Assembly: GCF_947492645.1 (NCBI RefSeq)
Contig: NZ_CANLMZ010000008.1
Coordinates: 124,001 to 188,000 of the forward strand
Origin: an uncultured Pontibacter sp.
Lineage (GTDB): Bacteria; Bacteroidota; Bacteroidia; Cytophagales; Hymenobacteraceae
Reading direction: 5' to 3'
Length of the DNA: 64,000 nt
Numbering within the stretch: the stretch's first letter is position 1; each line of letters opens with the position of its first letter. The notes below the pieces were generated by a model. That model was not told where the DNA came from. It was given only the letters and a program-made list of their open reading frames with translations, and did not search any database. Positions 57,484-64,000 of the stretch are shown piece by piece. Position numbers and translations under genes: made by a program.

Positions 57484-59352
57484 ATGTTCGATAGTTCTTT
57501 TAAGCTGCTGCTTCGTCGGTTGGGGGTACTTCTGGCCGTTTACATGCTGCTGCGAATCGCCTTTTATACTTTTAATTACAGCACTTTTGCAGAGGCATCA
57601 GCAAGCCAAACATTACTGGCGTTTCTGTATGGCCTGCGCTTCGACTTTGCTGCCATTGCCGCTACTAACGCGCCGTTTATACTTTTGTCTCTTTTCCCGT
57701 GGGGCAATACGTTGCACCCGCTTTACCAGCGTGTGCTTAAAGTATGGTTTATACTAACCAACGCTCCTTTTATTGCCCTTGCTTTAGTAGATATTGAGTT
57801 CTTTAAGTTTATAGGCAAGCGCTCCAGCAACGAAGTAGCCACCATCACAGCCGATATTGCAGACCAGCTAGGCCAGCTGATGCAGAACTACTGGGTTATC
57901 GTGCTCGGGTTTATACTTGTAGTGTACCTGCTGGCTAAGGCGTACCCTACGCTAAAGCAACCTTTCACTTTTCAGAAAAATGTGCTGCTACGCTGTATGC
58001 GCCTTTTATTTGTGGCTGCACTTGCTGTTTTGGCCATACGTGGTGGCTGGCAACTAAAGCCTTTGCGCGTAAGCCATGCATTTATACTTGAGCCAGCAGC
58101 GCTTGGTCATTTGTCGCTAAACAGCCCTTTTACTTTTATAAAAGGCATTGGCCAGCCGCAACTGGAGCAGAAAAACTATTTCCCGGATCAGCAAAGCCTG
58201 CTGGCAGCCCTTGCTTTCGATCCGGCAAAGTATAACCAGCAAGACGGTAAGCCAATTAAAGAGAACGTTGTTATCATTATACTTGAAAGCTTTGCTGCAG
58301 AGTATGTGGGCGCACTTAACAATGGCCAGGGCTATACCCCTTTCCTTGATTCTCTAGCCACGCGGGGTGTTCTATTTAATAATGCATTTGCCAATGGTCG
58401 TAAGTCTATAGAGGCTTTACCATCGGTCTTATCTGGCGTACCATCGCTTATGCCAGAGCCTTATATTACCTCTACTTACCAGGCAAATAAAATATATGGC
58501 TTGGGTACCGTTTTACAGGAAGCAGGCTATAGCACCGCCTTTTTCCATGGAGCAGCCAACGGCACCATGGGCTTCAACAACTTCTCAAAGCAGGCGGGTA
58601 TGCAGGAATATTTTGGCCTGGATGAGTATCCATCTGAAAAACGCACCGAGGACTTTGATGGGCTTTGGGGCATTTTTGACGAGCCATATTTACAGTATGT
58701 GGCAACCAAACTTAACGACTACAACAAACCATTCTTTGCCACGCTGTTCACGCTTAGCTCGCACCAGCCATATACGGTGCCGGCAAAGTATAAAGGCCGC
58801 TTCCCGAAAGGCGAATTGGAAATACACGAATCTATCGGCTACGCAGACCATGCTTTGCGCGAGTTTTTCAAAACAGCCTCTAAGCAGCCCTGGTACAATA
58901 ACACGCTGTTTATACTTACCGCCGACCATACGCAGAAAAGTATAGCCCCGGCCTATCAAAATGAATTGGGTTATTACCGTGTGCCGCTGCTGCTTTTCCA
59001 CCCGGGCAAACAGCTGGCAAGTATAAACCCAACGCAAATTGCCCAGCATACCGATATTTTCCCTACTGTAGTGGATTACCTGAATATCAACACAAGCAAA
59101 GTACTTCCCTTTGGCAAATCGCTGCTTGATGCGCCAGAGGCTGGCAATGCTTTGCTTTTTAACGGCAACTCATACTTCCTGGTGCAGCAAAATGTGGTTA
59201 CAGAACTTACATTAGATGATCAGGTGCGGTTTTATACGTTCCCGGATTTTGCACCTGCCTCCTCTCCTGCCCCGGCTGCTGAGCAGCAGCTAAAAGCTTA
59301 CGTACAGTATTTCAGAAGCGGGATGGTAAACAACAGGCTCTATTTGGAATAA
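57484..59352 (+). CDS. LtaS-like membrane sulfatase-fold phosphotransferase
   Basis: This 622-residue protein has about five transmembrane segments in residues 1-200 (for example LGVLLAVYMLLRIAFYTFNY and WVIVLGFILVVYLLAKAYP) and an external alkaline phosphatase/sulfatase-fold domain, about 255-590. VVIIILESFAAEYVGAL carries the first metal-binding Glu, NGRKSIEALPSVLSGVPSL the nucleophile Ser/Thr position and LFILTADHTQKSIAPAYQNE the later Asp-His ligands. The family includes lipoteichoic acid synthase and phosphoglycerol transferases. Bacteroidota lack lipoteichoic acid, so the real acceptor is unknown; glycan or lipid head-group modification is likely. The repeat element at 59363 follows it. 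Confidence 0.88.
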   Translation: MFDSSFKLLLRRLGVLLAVYMLLRIAFYTFNYSTFAEASASQTLLAFLYGLRFDFAAIAATNAPFILLSLFPWGNTLHPLYQRVLKVWFILTNAPFIALALVDIEFFKFIGKRSSNEVATITADIADQLGQLMQNYWVIVLGFILVVYLLAKAYPTLKQPFTFQKNVLLRCMRLLFVAALAVLAIRGGWQLKPLRVSHAFILEPAALGHLSLNSPFTFIKGIGQPQLEQKNYFPDQQSLLAALAFDPAKYNQQDGKPIKENVVIIILESFAAEYVGALNNGQGYTPFLDSLATRGVLFNNAFANGRKSIEALPSVLSGVPSLMPEPYITSTYQANKIYGLGTVLQEAGYSTAFFHGAANGTMGFNNFSKQAGMQEYFGLDEYPSEKRTEDFDGLWGIFDEPYLQYVATKLNDYNKPFFATLFTLSSHQPYTVPAKYKGRFPKGELEIHESIGYADHALREFFKTASKQPWYNNTLFILTADHTQKSIAPAYQNELGYYRVPLLLFHPGKQLASINPTQIAQHTDIFPTVVDYLNINTSKVLPFGKSLLDAPEAGNALLFNGNSYFLVQQNVVTELTLDDQVRFYTFPDFAPASSPAPAAEQQLKAYVQYFRSGMVNNRLYLE

Positions 59353-59362
59353 TTTTGATTGA

Positions 59363-59534
59363 GTGGATGAGTGAATACACTTGAACAAGCTCCACTTTGT
59401 CATTTCGACCTTCGGGAGAAATCTGAAATATTGTGGAAATGAGAAGAGCTCCGGATTTCTCTCAACTACGCTGCCCCTTTCGACTCGCGTCTCAGGCGTG
59501 TTCGAAATGACAGGAAAACTATTCACTCATTCAC
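59363..59534. repeat. Nested inverted-repeat element (non-coding, mobile-like)
   Basis: The outer arms are GTGGATGAGTGAATA (59363-59377) and TATTCACTCATTCAC (59520-59534), complementary at 13 of 15 positions. Inside lie TGTCATTTCGA plus GGGAGAAATC (59398-59423) and GATTTCTC (59454-59461) plus TTCGAAATGACA (59501-59512), again in inverted order. TGTCATTTCGA...GAAATGACA elements of this type are familiar as dispersed intergenic repeats in Bacteroidota genomes. No open frame or transposase is present. Whether other copies exist elsewhere in this genome cannot be seen from the window. Confidence 0.7.
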
Positions 59535-59538
59535 ACAT

Positions 59539-59985
59539 TCATACTTCCCATCTCGGTATCTCCTGCAGCGGCTCAAACTTCCTGGTTTCGAAATTTACCT
59601 GCCAGCAAAAGTGCTGTAAACCGTTGGTGATGACTACATACTTTGCCTGCAGGGTTTGGTTATAAACCGAAACCTGTTTTACAACATCTTGCGTAATGGG
59701 CACGTAGGCTGCTTTACACTCTACAAGTAAGTGGGGGTTGCCGTGTTGGTTATAGATGCAAAGGTCGGTGCGTTTCTGCAGGGTGTTGTAGCTGGTGCCG
59801 CGCTCTATACTAATAAGGCCTTTAGGATAACCCAGCGTACCAATCAGGTAGTGTACAAAATGCTGCCTTACCCATTCTTCTGGCGTTAGCACCACGTTTT
59901 TTCGGCGCAGCGCATCAAAAATCAGGTAATTAACGCCAGATTTTGTAATTTTGTAATCAAATGGTGGCAAATTGAGTGCATCCAT
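59539..59985 (-). CDS. HsdR-N-terminal-domain nuclease-fold protein
   Basis: This 148-residue protein consists of one type I restriction HsdR N-terminal-like domain. VVLTPEEWVRQHFVHYLIGT is the typical first helix region. RTDLCIYNQHGNPHLLVECK holds the D and E-x-K residues of a PD-(D/E)xK active site, so it could still cut nucleic acid. There is no helicase part and no hsdM or hsdS gene nearby. Stand-alone copies are common in Bacteroidota and their role is unknown. The ATG at 59985 (MDALNLPPFDYKI) is preferred over one at 60036, which would overlap the leader of the divergent amn gene. Confidence 0.88.
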   Translation of the reverse strand: MDALNLPPFDYKITKSGVNYLIFDALRRKNVVLTPEEWVRQHFVHYLIGTLGYPKGLISIERGTSYNTLQKRTDLCIYNQHGNPHLLVECKAAYVPITQDVVKQVSVYNQTLQAKYVVITNGLQHFCWQVNFETRKFEPLQEIPRWEV

Positions 59986-60073
59986 ATCGCAATTTAGCCA
60001 TTTTCTTACGCTCCGCCCCAGTAGTACCGCTACCAAGGCGGATTTTTTATATCAATTTATTTACTTTGACATT

Positions 60074-60847
60074 ATGAAGACCAAAGAAGAAATAGTAAAC
60101 GACTGGTTGCCCCGGTATACTGGTGTGCCACTCGATGAGTTTGGCGAGTATATTCTGCTCACAAACTTTATTAACTATGTAAGAATGTTTGCCGACAGGT
60201 TCGGTGTAGAGATACGCGGTTTGGACAAGCCGATGCAAACAGCTACGGCCAACAACATCACCATCATTAACTTTGGTATGGGTAGTGCCATGGCTGCAAC
60301 CGTAATGGACCTGCTTTCGGCTGTTAAACCAAAGGCTGCTCTGTTTTTAGGCAAGTGCGGTGGTTTAAAGCGCAAAACGCAGATCGGCGACCTTATACTT
60401 CCGATTGCGGCTATCCGCGGCGAGGGTACATCAGATGACTACCTTCCACCTGAAATCCCTGCCTTGCCATCGTTCCGTCTGCAGCGTGCGGTTTCGTCTA
60501 TGATCAAAAAGCACGAAATGGACTACTGGACCGGCACCGTTTATACTACAAACCGCCGTGTTTGGGAGCACGACGAGGACTTTAAAGAATACCTGCGCCA
60601 GATACGCGCGATGGGCATCGATATGGAAACGGCCACTATCTTTACAGTAGGCTTTATAAACGAGATCCCTCACGGTGCGCTGCTGCTGGTTTCTGATAAC
60701 CCCATGATCCCGGAAGGTGTGAAAACATCTGAAAGCGATAAACTGGTAACCACAAATTATGTTGAGAAGCACCTGAGCATCGGCATCGACTCTTTAACAG
60801 AGTTGATAAACACAGGTGACTCTGTGAAGCACATGCGCTTCGAGTAA
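60074..60847 (+). CDS. amn: AMP nucleosidase
   Basis: This 257-residue protein belongs to the purine nucleoside phosphorylase superfamily, with NNITIINFGMGSAMAATVMD and ALFLGKCGGLKRKTQIGDLI in the nucleotide-binding core and AMGIDMETATIFTVGFIN, the conserved Met-Glu of ribose binding. RGEGTSDDYLPPEIPALPSF is typical of the short AMP nucleosidases of Bacteroidota, which hydrolyse AMP to adenine and ribose-5-phosphate. The ATG at 60074 (MKTKEEIVNDWLPRYTG) is chosen because upstream codons in the frame are not conserved. The amidohydrolase gene follows after 17 bases and may be cotranscribed. Confidence 0.93.
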   Translation: MKTKEEIVNDWLPRYTGVPLDEFGEYILLTNFINYVRMFADRFGVEIRGLDKPMQTATANNITIINFGMGSAMAATVMDLLSAVKPKAALFLGKCGGLKRKTQIGDLILPIAAIRGEGTSDDYLPPEIPALPSFRLQRAVSSMIKKHEMDYWTGTVYTTNRRVWEHDEDFKEYLRQIRAMGIDMETATIFTVGFINEIPHGALLLVSDNPMIPEGVKTSESDKLVTTNYVEKHLSIGIDSLTELINTGDSVKHMRFE

Positions 60848-60864
60848 TAAGCTAACCCACTCCT

Positions 60865-62526
60865 ATGACCAAAACCTTACGCACCTTTGCAGCTGCCCTG
60901 TTACTGGGCGGCGCTACCTTAAGCAGTTGCACCAGCAGCCAGACTGGCTCAGAAGCAGCCGACCTGATTGTGTACAACGGCACAGTTTATACGGTAAACG
61001 AAAACTTTGATACTGCCCAGGCCTTTGCCGTGAAAGACGGTAAGATTATAGCTGTAGGCACATCAGAAGAGATACGGGCCAAGTATAAAGCCACCGAAGA
61101 ACTGGATGCTGAAGGTAAAGCAGTTTATCCTGGTTTGATTGATGCCCACGCACATTTCTACCGCTACGGTTTAGACCAGCAATCTGCCGACCTTGTAGGC
61201 ACAACATCGTTTAAGGAAGTGGTGCAGAAGGTAACGGAGCAGCGCCAAAAGTACCCGAACACCGAGTGGCTAACTGGACGCGGCTGGGACCAAAACGATT
61301 GGGCTGTAAAGGAATTTCCGACAAAGGATACTTTAGATAAGTTGTTCCCGGACGTGCCTGTTATACTTACCCGTATAGATGGCCACGCCGCCTTAGTTAA
61401 CCAGAAAGCACTTGATTTAGCAGGCATCACCCCTAAAACTAAAATGGTGGGCGGCCTTGTAGAGGTAGAAGGTGGCAAAATGACTGGTATTTTAGTTGAC
61501 AATGCCATTGATATGGTATCAAGTAAAATACCGGAGGCTGATGAGGCAGTTAAGCGCCAGGCTTTGCAAACCGCAGAAGCAAACTGCTTTGCCGTTGGTT
61601 TAACTTCTGTGGATGATGCCGGCTTGGATAAAGCTACAGTAGACCTGATAGACGACATGCACCAAAAGGGTGAATTGCAGATGCGCGTATACGCGATGCT
61701 GAACCCAAGCAAAGAAAACCAGGATCACTATTTCAAGAATGGTCCTTACAAAACCGACAGGCTAAACGTTCGCTCTTTCAAAATCTATTCTGATGGCGCA
61801 CTTGGTTCTAGAGGAGCCAGTCTGCTGAAGCCATACGCTGACAAGCACAACCATTATGGCTTTTTACTGGCATCGGAACAGGAGTTCCGTGACCTGGCCA
61901 AGCTGATGAACCAGTACGGTTTCCAGATGAACACGCATGCTATCGGCGACTCTGCCAACCGTTTGCTGCTGGATATTTACGGAGAAGTATTGGGCGGCAA
62001 AAACGACAAGCGCTGGAGAATTGAGCACTCGCAGATCATCAACCCGGCCGATATGAACAAGTTTGGCCAGTTCAGCATTGTGCCGTCGGTGCAGCCAACA
62101 CATGCCACTTCGGATATGTACTGGGCCGGCGACAGGTTAGGTAAAGAGCGCATCACACATGCTTATCCCTTTAAAGAGCTGATGCAGCAGAATGGCTATA
62201 TTCCGCTCGGCACAGACTTTCCGGTAGAAGATATCAACCCATTCTATACATTCCATTCAGCGGTAGCGCGTCAGGATGCTAAAAATTGGCCATCAGCTGG
62301 TTTCCAGATGGAGAATGCCTTAAGCCGTGAAGAAGCTCTAAAAGGCATGACGATCTGGGCTGCCAAGTCTAACTTTGAGGAACAGGAAAAAGGAAGCATA
62401 GAAGCCGGTAAATTCGCCGATTTTATACTTGTAGATAAGGACCTGATGAAAGTAAAGCCTGAAGAAATGCGCGGCATACAGGTGCTGTATACTTACCTGA
62501 ATGGTAAACAGGTTTATAAGAAGTAA
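60865..62526 (+). CDS. Amidohydrolase-3 family lipoprotein (YtcJ-like)
   Basis: This 553-residue protein has a lipoprotein signal (LLLGGATLSSCTSSQTG, Cys near 22). The metal-dependent hydrolase fold follows: KAVYPGLIDAHAHFYRYGL holds the first HxH metal site, GWDQNDW is a YtcJ signature, SFKIYSDGALGSRGASLLKP carries the substrate-side residues and MNTHAIGDSANRL and RIEHSQIINPADM provide further His ligands. PLGTDFPVEDINPFYTFHSA contains the metal-binding Asp. The family includes N-substituted formamide deformylases and imidazolonepropionase relatives; the real substrate is unknown. As a lipoprotein it works outside the cytoplasm. Confidence 0.9.
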   Translation: MTKTLRTFAAALLLGGATLSSCTSSQTGSEAADLIVYNGTVYTVNENFDTAQAFAVKDGKIIAVGTSEEIRAKYKATEELDAEGKAVYPGLIDAHAHFYRYGLDQQSADLVGTTSFKEVVQKVTEQRQKYPNTEWLTGRGWDQNDWAVKEFPTKDTLDKLFPDVPVILTRIDGHAALVNQKALDLAGITPKTKMVGGLVEVEGGKMTGILVDNAIDMVSSKIPEADEAVKRQALQTAEANCFAVGLTSVDDAGLDKATVDLIDDMHQKGELQMRVYAMLNPSKENQDHYFKNGPYKTDRLNVRSFKIYSDGALGSRGASLLKPYADKHNHYGFLLASEQEFRDLAKLMNQYGFQMNTHAIGDSANRLLLDIYGEVLGGKNDKRWRIEHSQIINPADMNKFGQFSIVPSVQPTHATSDMYWAGDRLGKERITHAYPFKELMQQNGYIPLGTDFPVEDINPFYTFHSAVARQDAKNWPSAGFQMENALSREEALKGMTIWAAKSNFEEQEKGSIEAGKFADFILVDKDLMKVKPEEMRGIQVLYTYLNGKQVYKK

Positions 62527-62552
62527 GACTTAGCTTAGTCTCTGAATTAAAC

Positions 62553-62588
62553 AAAGCCCTGCTGAAGGTTATACTTCAGCGGGGCTTT
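62553..62588 (+). terminator. Terminator of the amidohydrolase gene
   Basis: AAAGCCCTGCTGAAG (62553-62567) pairs with 62574-62588 with one wobble pair, followed by TTTG. The loop region contains TATACTTC, so the motif sits at the stem tip here. Confidence 0.75.
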
Positions 62589-62854
62589 TGTATGATACCA
62601 AACCAGACAAAGTAGTATTACCCGTTCTCGACAGGGCTCTCTGCCTGATTCCGTTACAAGGAGTTGCGGTGCTTGTTAAACATATAGCCAGTTTGATTAA
62701 AGTAGTAAAGATGATAAAGCATAGGTTTAAAACTGGCACTATTACTATACTTTTACCAACTACAATCTGGCACCAAAGCAAGCTAAAAGTTGCACACTCG
62801 CTAACTTCAAGGCTTACTACACATTTACTTCAACTTCAGTTATTAATGGTAGAT
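62589..62854. other. Intergenic region between amidohydrolase and MFS genes
   Basis: Between the stop at 62526 and the MFS stop at 62855 there are 328 bases. Apart from the terminator at 62553-62588 I see no gene; a 133-codon open frame starting at 62588 runs into the MFS gene in antisense and shows no recognisable features. One TATACTTT copy lies near 62747. Confidence 0.5.
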
Positions 62855-64000
62855 CTATACCTTGGCTGGTTCCTTCACCTCCCCCTGCGGCTCCATAGAT
62901 TTTTTGCCTTTCACCATAAACAGGAGTATCAAACCAAGCGCGAAAAAAACGACCAAAGCAAGTATACTGTTGCGCATAGATCCTGTTAGCTGTGCAATGA
63001 CTCCGTATGCCAGCGTACCCAGTACAATAGAGATCTTTTCGGTTACATCGTAAAAGCTGAAGTATGACGCATGGTCTTGCGTGGAGGCAGGAATCAACTT
63101 GGAGTAAGTAGACCGCGACAAAGATTGAATTCCTCCCATCACGGAGCCAACCACAGCTGCCAGCACATAAAAGTCAAATTCGCCGCGGATAAAGTAGGCA
63201 CTAATGCAAATGCCAATCCAGATGATAACCGCTAAAATCAAAGCCCTGATATTCCCATACTTGCCCGAAAGTTTAGCAAAACCATAAGCACCTGCTATGG
63301 CCACTAGTTGTATGATCAGGATAGTTATGATAAGCGCTTCATCCGGAAGGTTAAGTTCTTCGATACCAAAGATCGTAGCCACATACATTACTGTTTGCAC
63401 GCCCATGTTGTAAAAGAAATAAGCCAGCAAGTAGCGCTTTAGCATGGGCAGTTCCTTTACCTGACTCAACACCTTTTGCAGTTCTTTAAAGCCATTTAGC
63501 AACCAGTTGCCTTGCGGCCTGCGGTGGTAAACATTGCCCGGCAGGTGATAAAAGGTATATTGTGCAAAGCCAAACCACCAGATACCCGTTGTTAAAAAAG
63601 CAATGCGTGGTGGCAGCGAAGTATTCTCGGGAGCTATCCCGAATACCGCCGGCTTCATGATCATGGCTAAATTGAAAATCAACAGCAGCACACTACCTAC
63701 GTACCCCATCGAGAAGCCTTTGGCGCTTAGCTGATCGTATTGGTCTTCGGTGGCAATTTCGGGCAAATAAGAGTTGTAGAACACAATACTGCCACTAAAA
63801 CCAATGGAGGCCAACACAAAAAGTATAACCGATACCGTAAATGTCTCGCTTGTAAAAAAGTATAAGCCGGCACAGGAGATAGAACCAAGGTAGCAGAACA
63901 GCTGCATAAACAGCTTTTTTCGACCGCTATAATCAGCAATAGCTGTAAGTATGGGGCTCATTAAGGCAATAATCAGAAAAGCCGCCGACACCGCATAAGA
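62855..64000 (-). CDS. MFS transporter, UMF1 family (5' end outside window)
   Basis: At least 382 residues of a membrane transporter are encoded, and the frame runs off the right edge. The edge reads SYAVSAAFLIIALMSPILTA and IADYSGRKKLFMQLFCYLGS, the second to third helices of UMF1-type major facilitator proteins, with the typical short motif between helices (IADYSGRKK). About ten hydrophobic helices follow. GGIQSLSRSTYSKLIPA is the conserved UMF1 segment. These proteins relate to fungal Atg22 vacuole effluxers; substrates in bacteria are unknown. A GTG at 63991 is in frame but lies within a conserved helix, so it is not the real start. Confidence 0.88.
   Translation of the reverse strand, partial: SYAVSAAFLIIALMSPILTAIADYSGRKKLFMQLFCYLGSISCAGLYFFTSETFTVSVILFVLASIGFSGSIVFYNSYLPEIATEDQYDQLSAKGFSMGYVGSVLLLIFNLAMIMKPAVFGIAPENTSLPPRIAFLTTGIWWFGFAQYTFYHLPGNVYHRRPQGNWLLNGFKELQKVLSQVKELPMLKRYLLAYFFYNMGVQTVMYVATIFGIEELNLPDEALIITILIIQLVAIAGAYGFAKLSGKYGNIRALILAVIIWIGICISAYFIRGEFDFYVLAAVVGSVMGGIQSLSRSTYSKLIPASTQDHASYFSFYDVTEKISIVLGTLAYGVIAQLTGSMRNSILALVVFFALGLILLFMVKGKKSMEPQGEVKEPAKV

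Noticed and set aside
62588..62989. 133-codon open frame on the plus strand
   Set aside because: Half lies in intergenic DNA after a terminator and half is antisense to the MFS gene; no recognisable protein feature.

Overview
The window is a stretch of chromosome from a member of the Bacteroidota, most likely a Hymenobacteraceae/Pontibacter-type bacterium. The evidence is the gene families (GSCxxP-free short lipoprotein signals, UMF1-family MFS, LuxE/PaaK-like acyltransferase, DUF1573, fused E1 alpha/beta dehydrogenase, TRLF-type ferredoxin-NADP reductase), the near absence of Shine-Dalgarno sites, and promoters of the TTG-N22-TATATTTG type. Genus assignment is an inference from overall character; no rRNA or tRNA gene was seen. 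Nothing looks like a phage, plasmid, IS element or CRISPR array; this is ordinary chromosomal backbone with one large specialised cluster.

Layout. 1-8975: an HMG-CoA-lyase-like gene cut by the left edge, a small coiled-coil protein, a CNNM/CBS membrane protein, the glyoxylate bypass operon aceB-aceA (minus strand) with a divergent ScfR/RamB-type regulator, and xseA-xseB. 9119-30099: a 21-kb alpha-glucan/trehalose island. It holds an OtsA-OtsB fusion, a MscS channel and a DUF2179 membrane protein, then the minus-strand operon glgE > treS-pep2 fusion > glgB, and divergently the plus-strand operon treZ > GH57/DUF3536 > treY > malQ. Three trehalose routes (OtsAB, TreYZ, TreS) and the GlgE polymerisation route therefore sit together, so carbon can pass between trehalose, maltose-1-phosphate and branched glucan. 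30190-37642: redoxin, L,D-transpeptidase-like and M23 envelope proteins, the polyphosphate pair ppx/ppk1, DUF5996. 37644-44306: DinB, S41 peptidase, a small barrel protein, ferredoxin and its NADP reductase, gyrB. 44868-52447: DUF2267, an orphan PhnD-like binding protein, a lipoprotein-SCO-cytochrome c operon, a sigma-54-type response regulator without DNA-binding domain, MtfA-like peptidase and LuxE/PaaK-like enzyme, a lipoprotein. 52561-64000: fused E1 dehydrogenase, DUF1573 protein, alanine dehydrogenase, LtaS-like sulfatase-fold protein, an inverted-repeat element, HsdR-N-like nuclease-fold protein, AMP nucleosidase, amidohydrolase, and an MFS transporter cut by the right edge.

The strongest unexplained signal is at DNA level: the heptamer AAGTATR (reverse YATACTT), mostly AAGTATA, occurs about 200 times in 64 kb by hand count, in all reading frames, in both orientations and between genes, and it is built into the stems of several long, perfect inverted-repeat terminators. 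This resembles the way uptake or architecture motifs are distributed in other bacteria. Other points worth a look: the trehalose-phosphatase half of OtsAB has Glu where the catalytic Asp nucleophile is expected; GlgB carries a ~150-residue Lys/Ala/Ser/Thr-rich tail; the response regulator has GSFTSA in place of GAFTGA; and a GH57/DUF3536 enzyme of unknown reaction is translationally coupled between treZ and treY.
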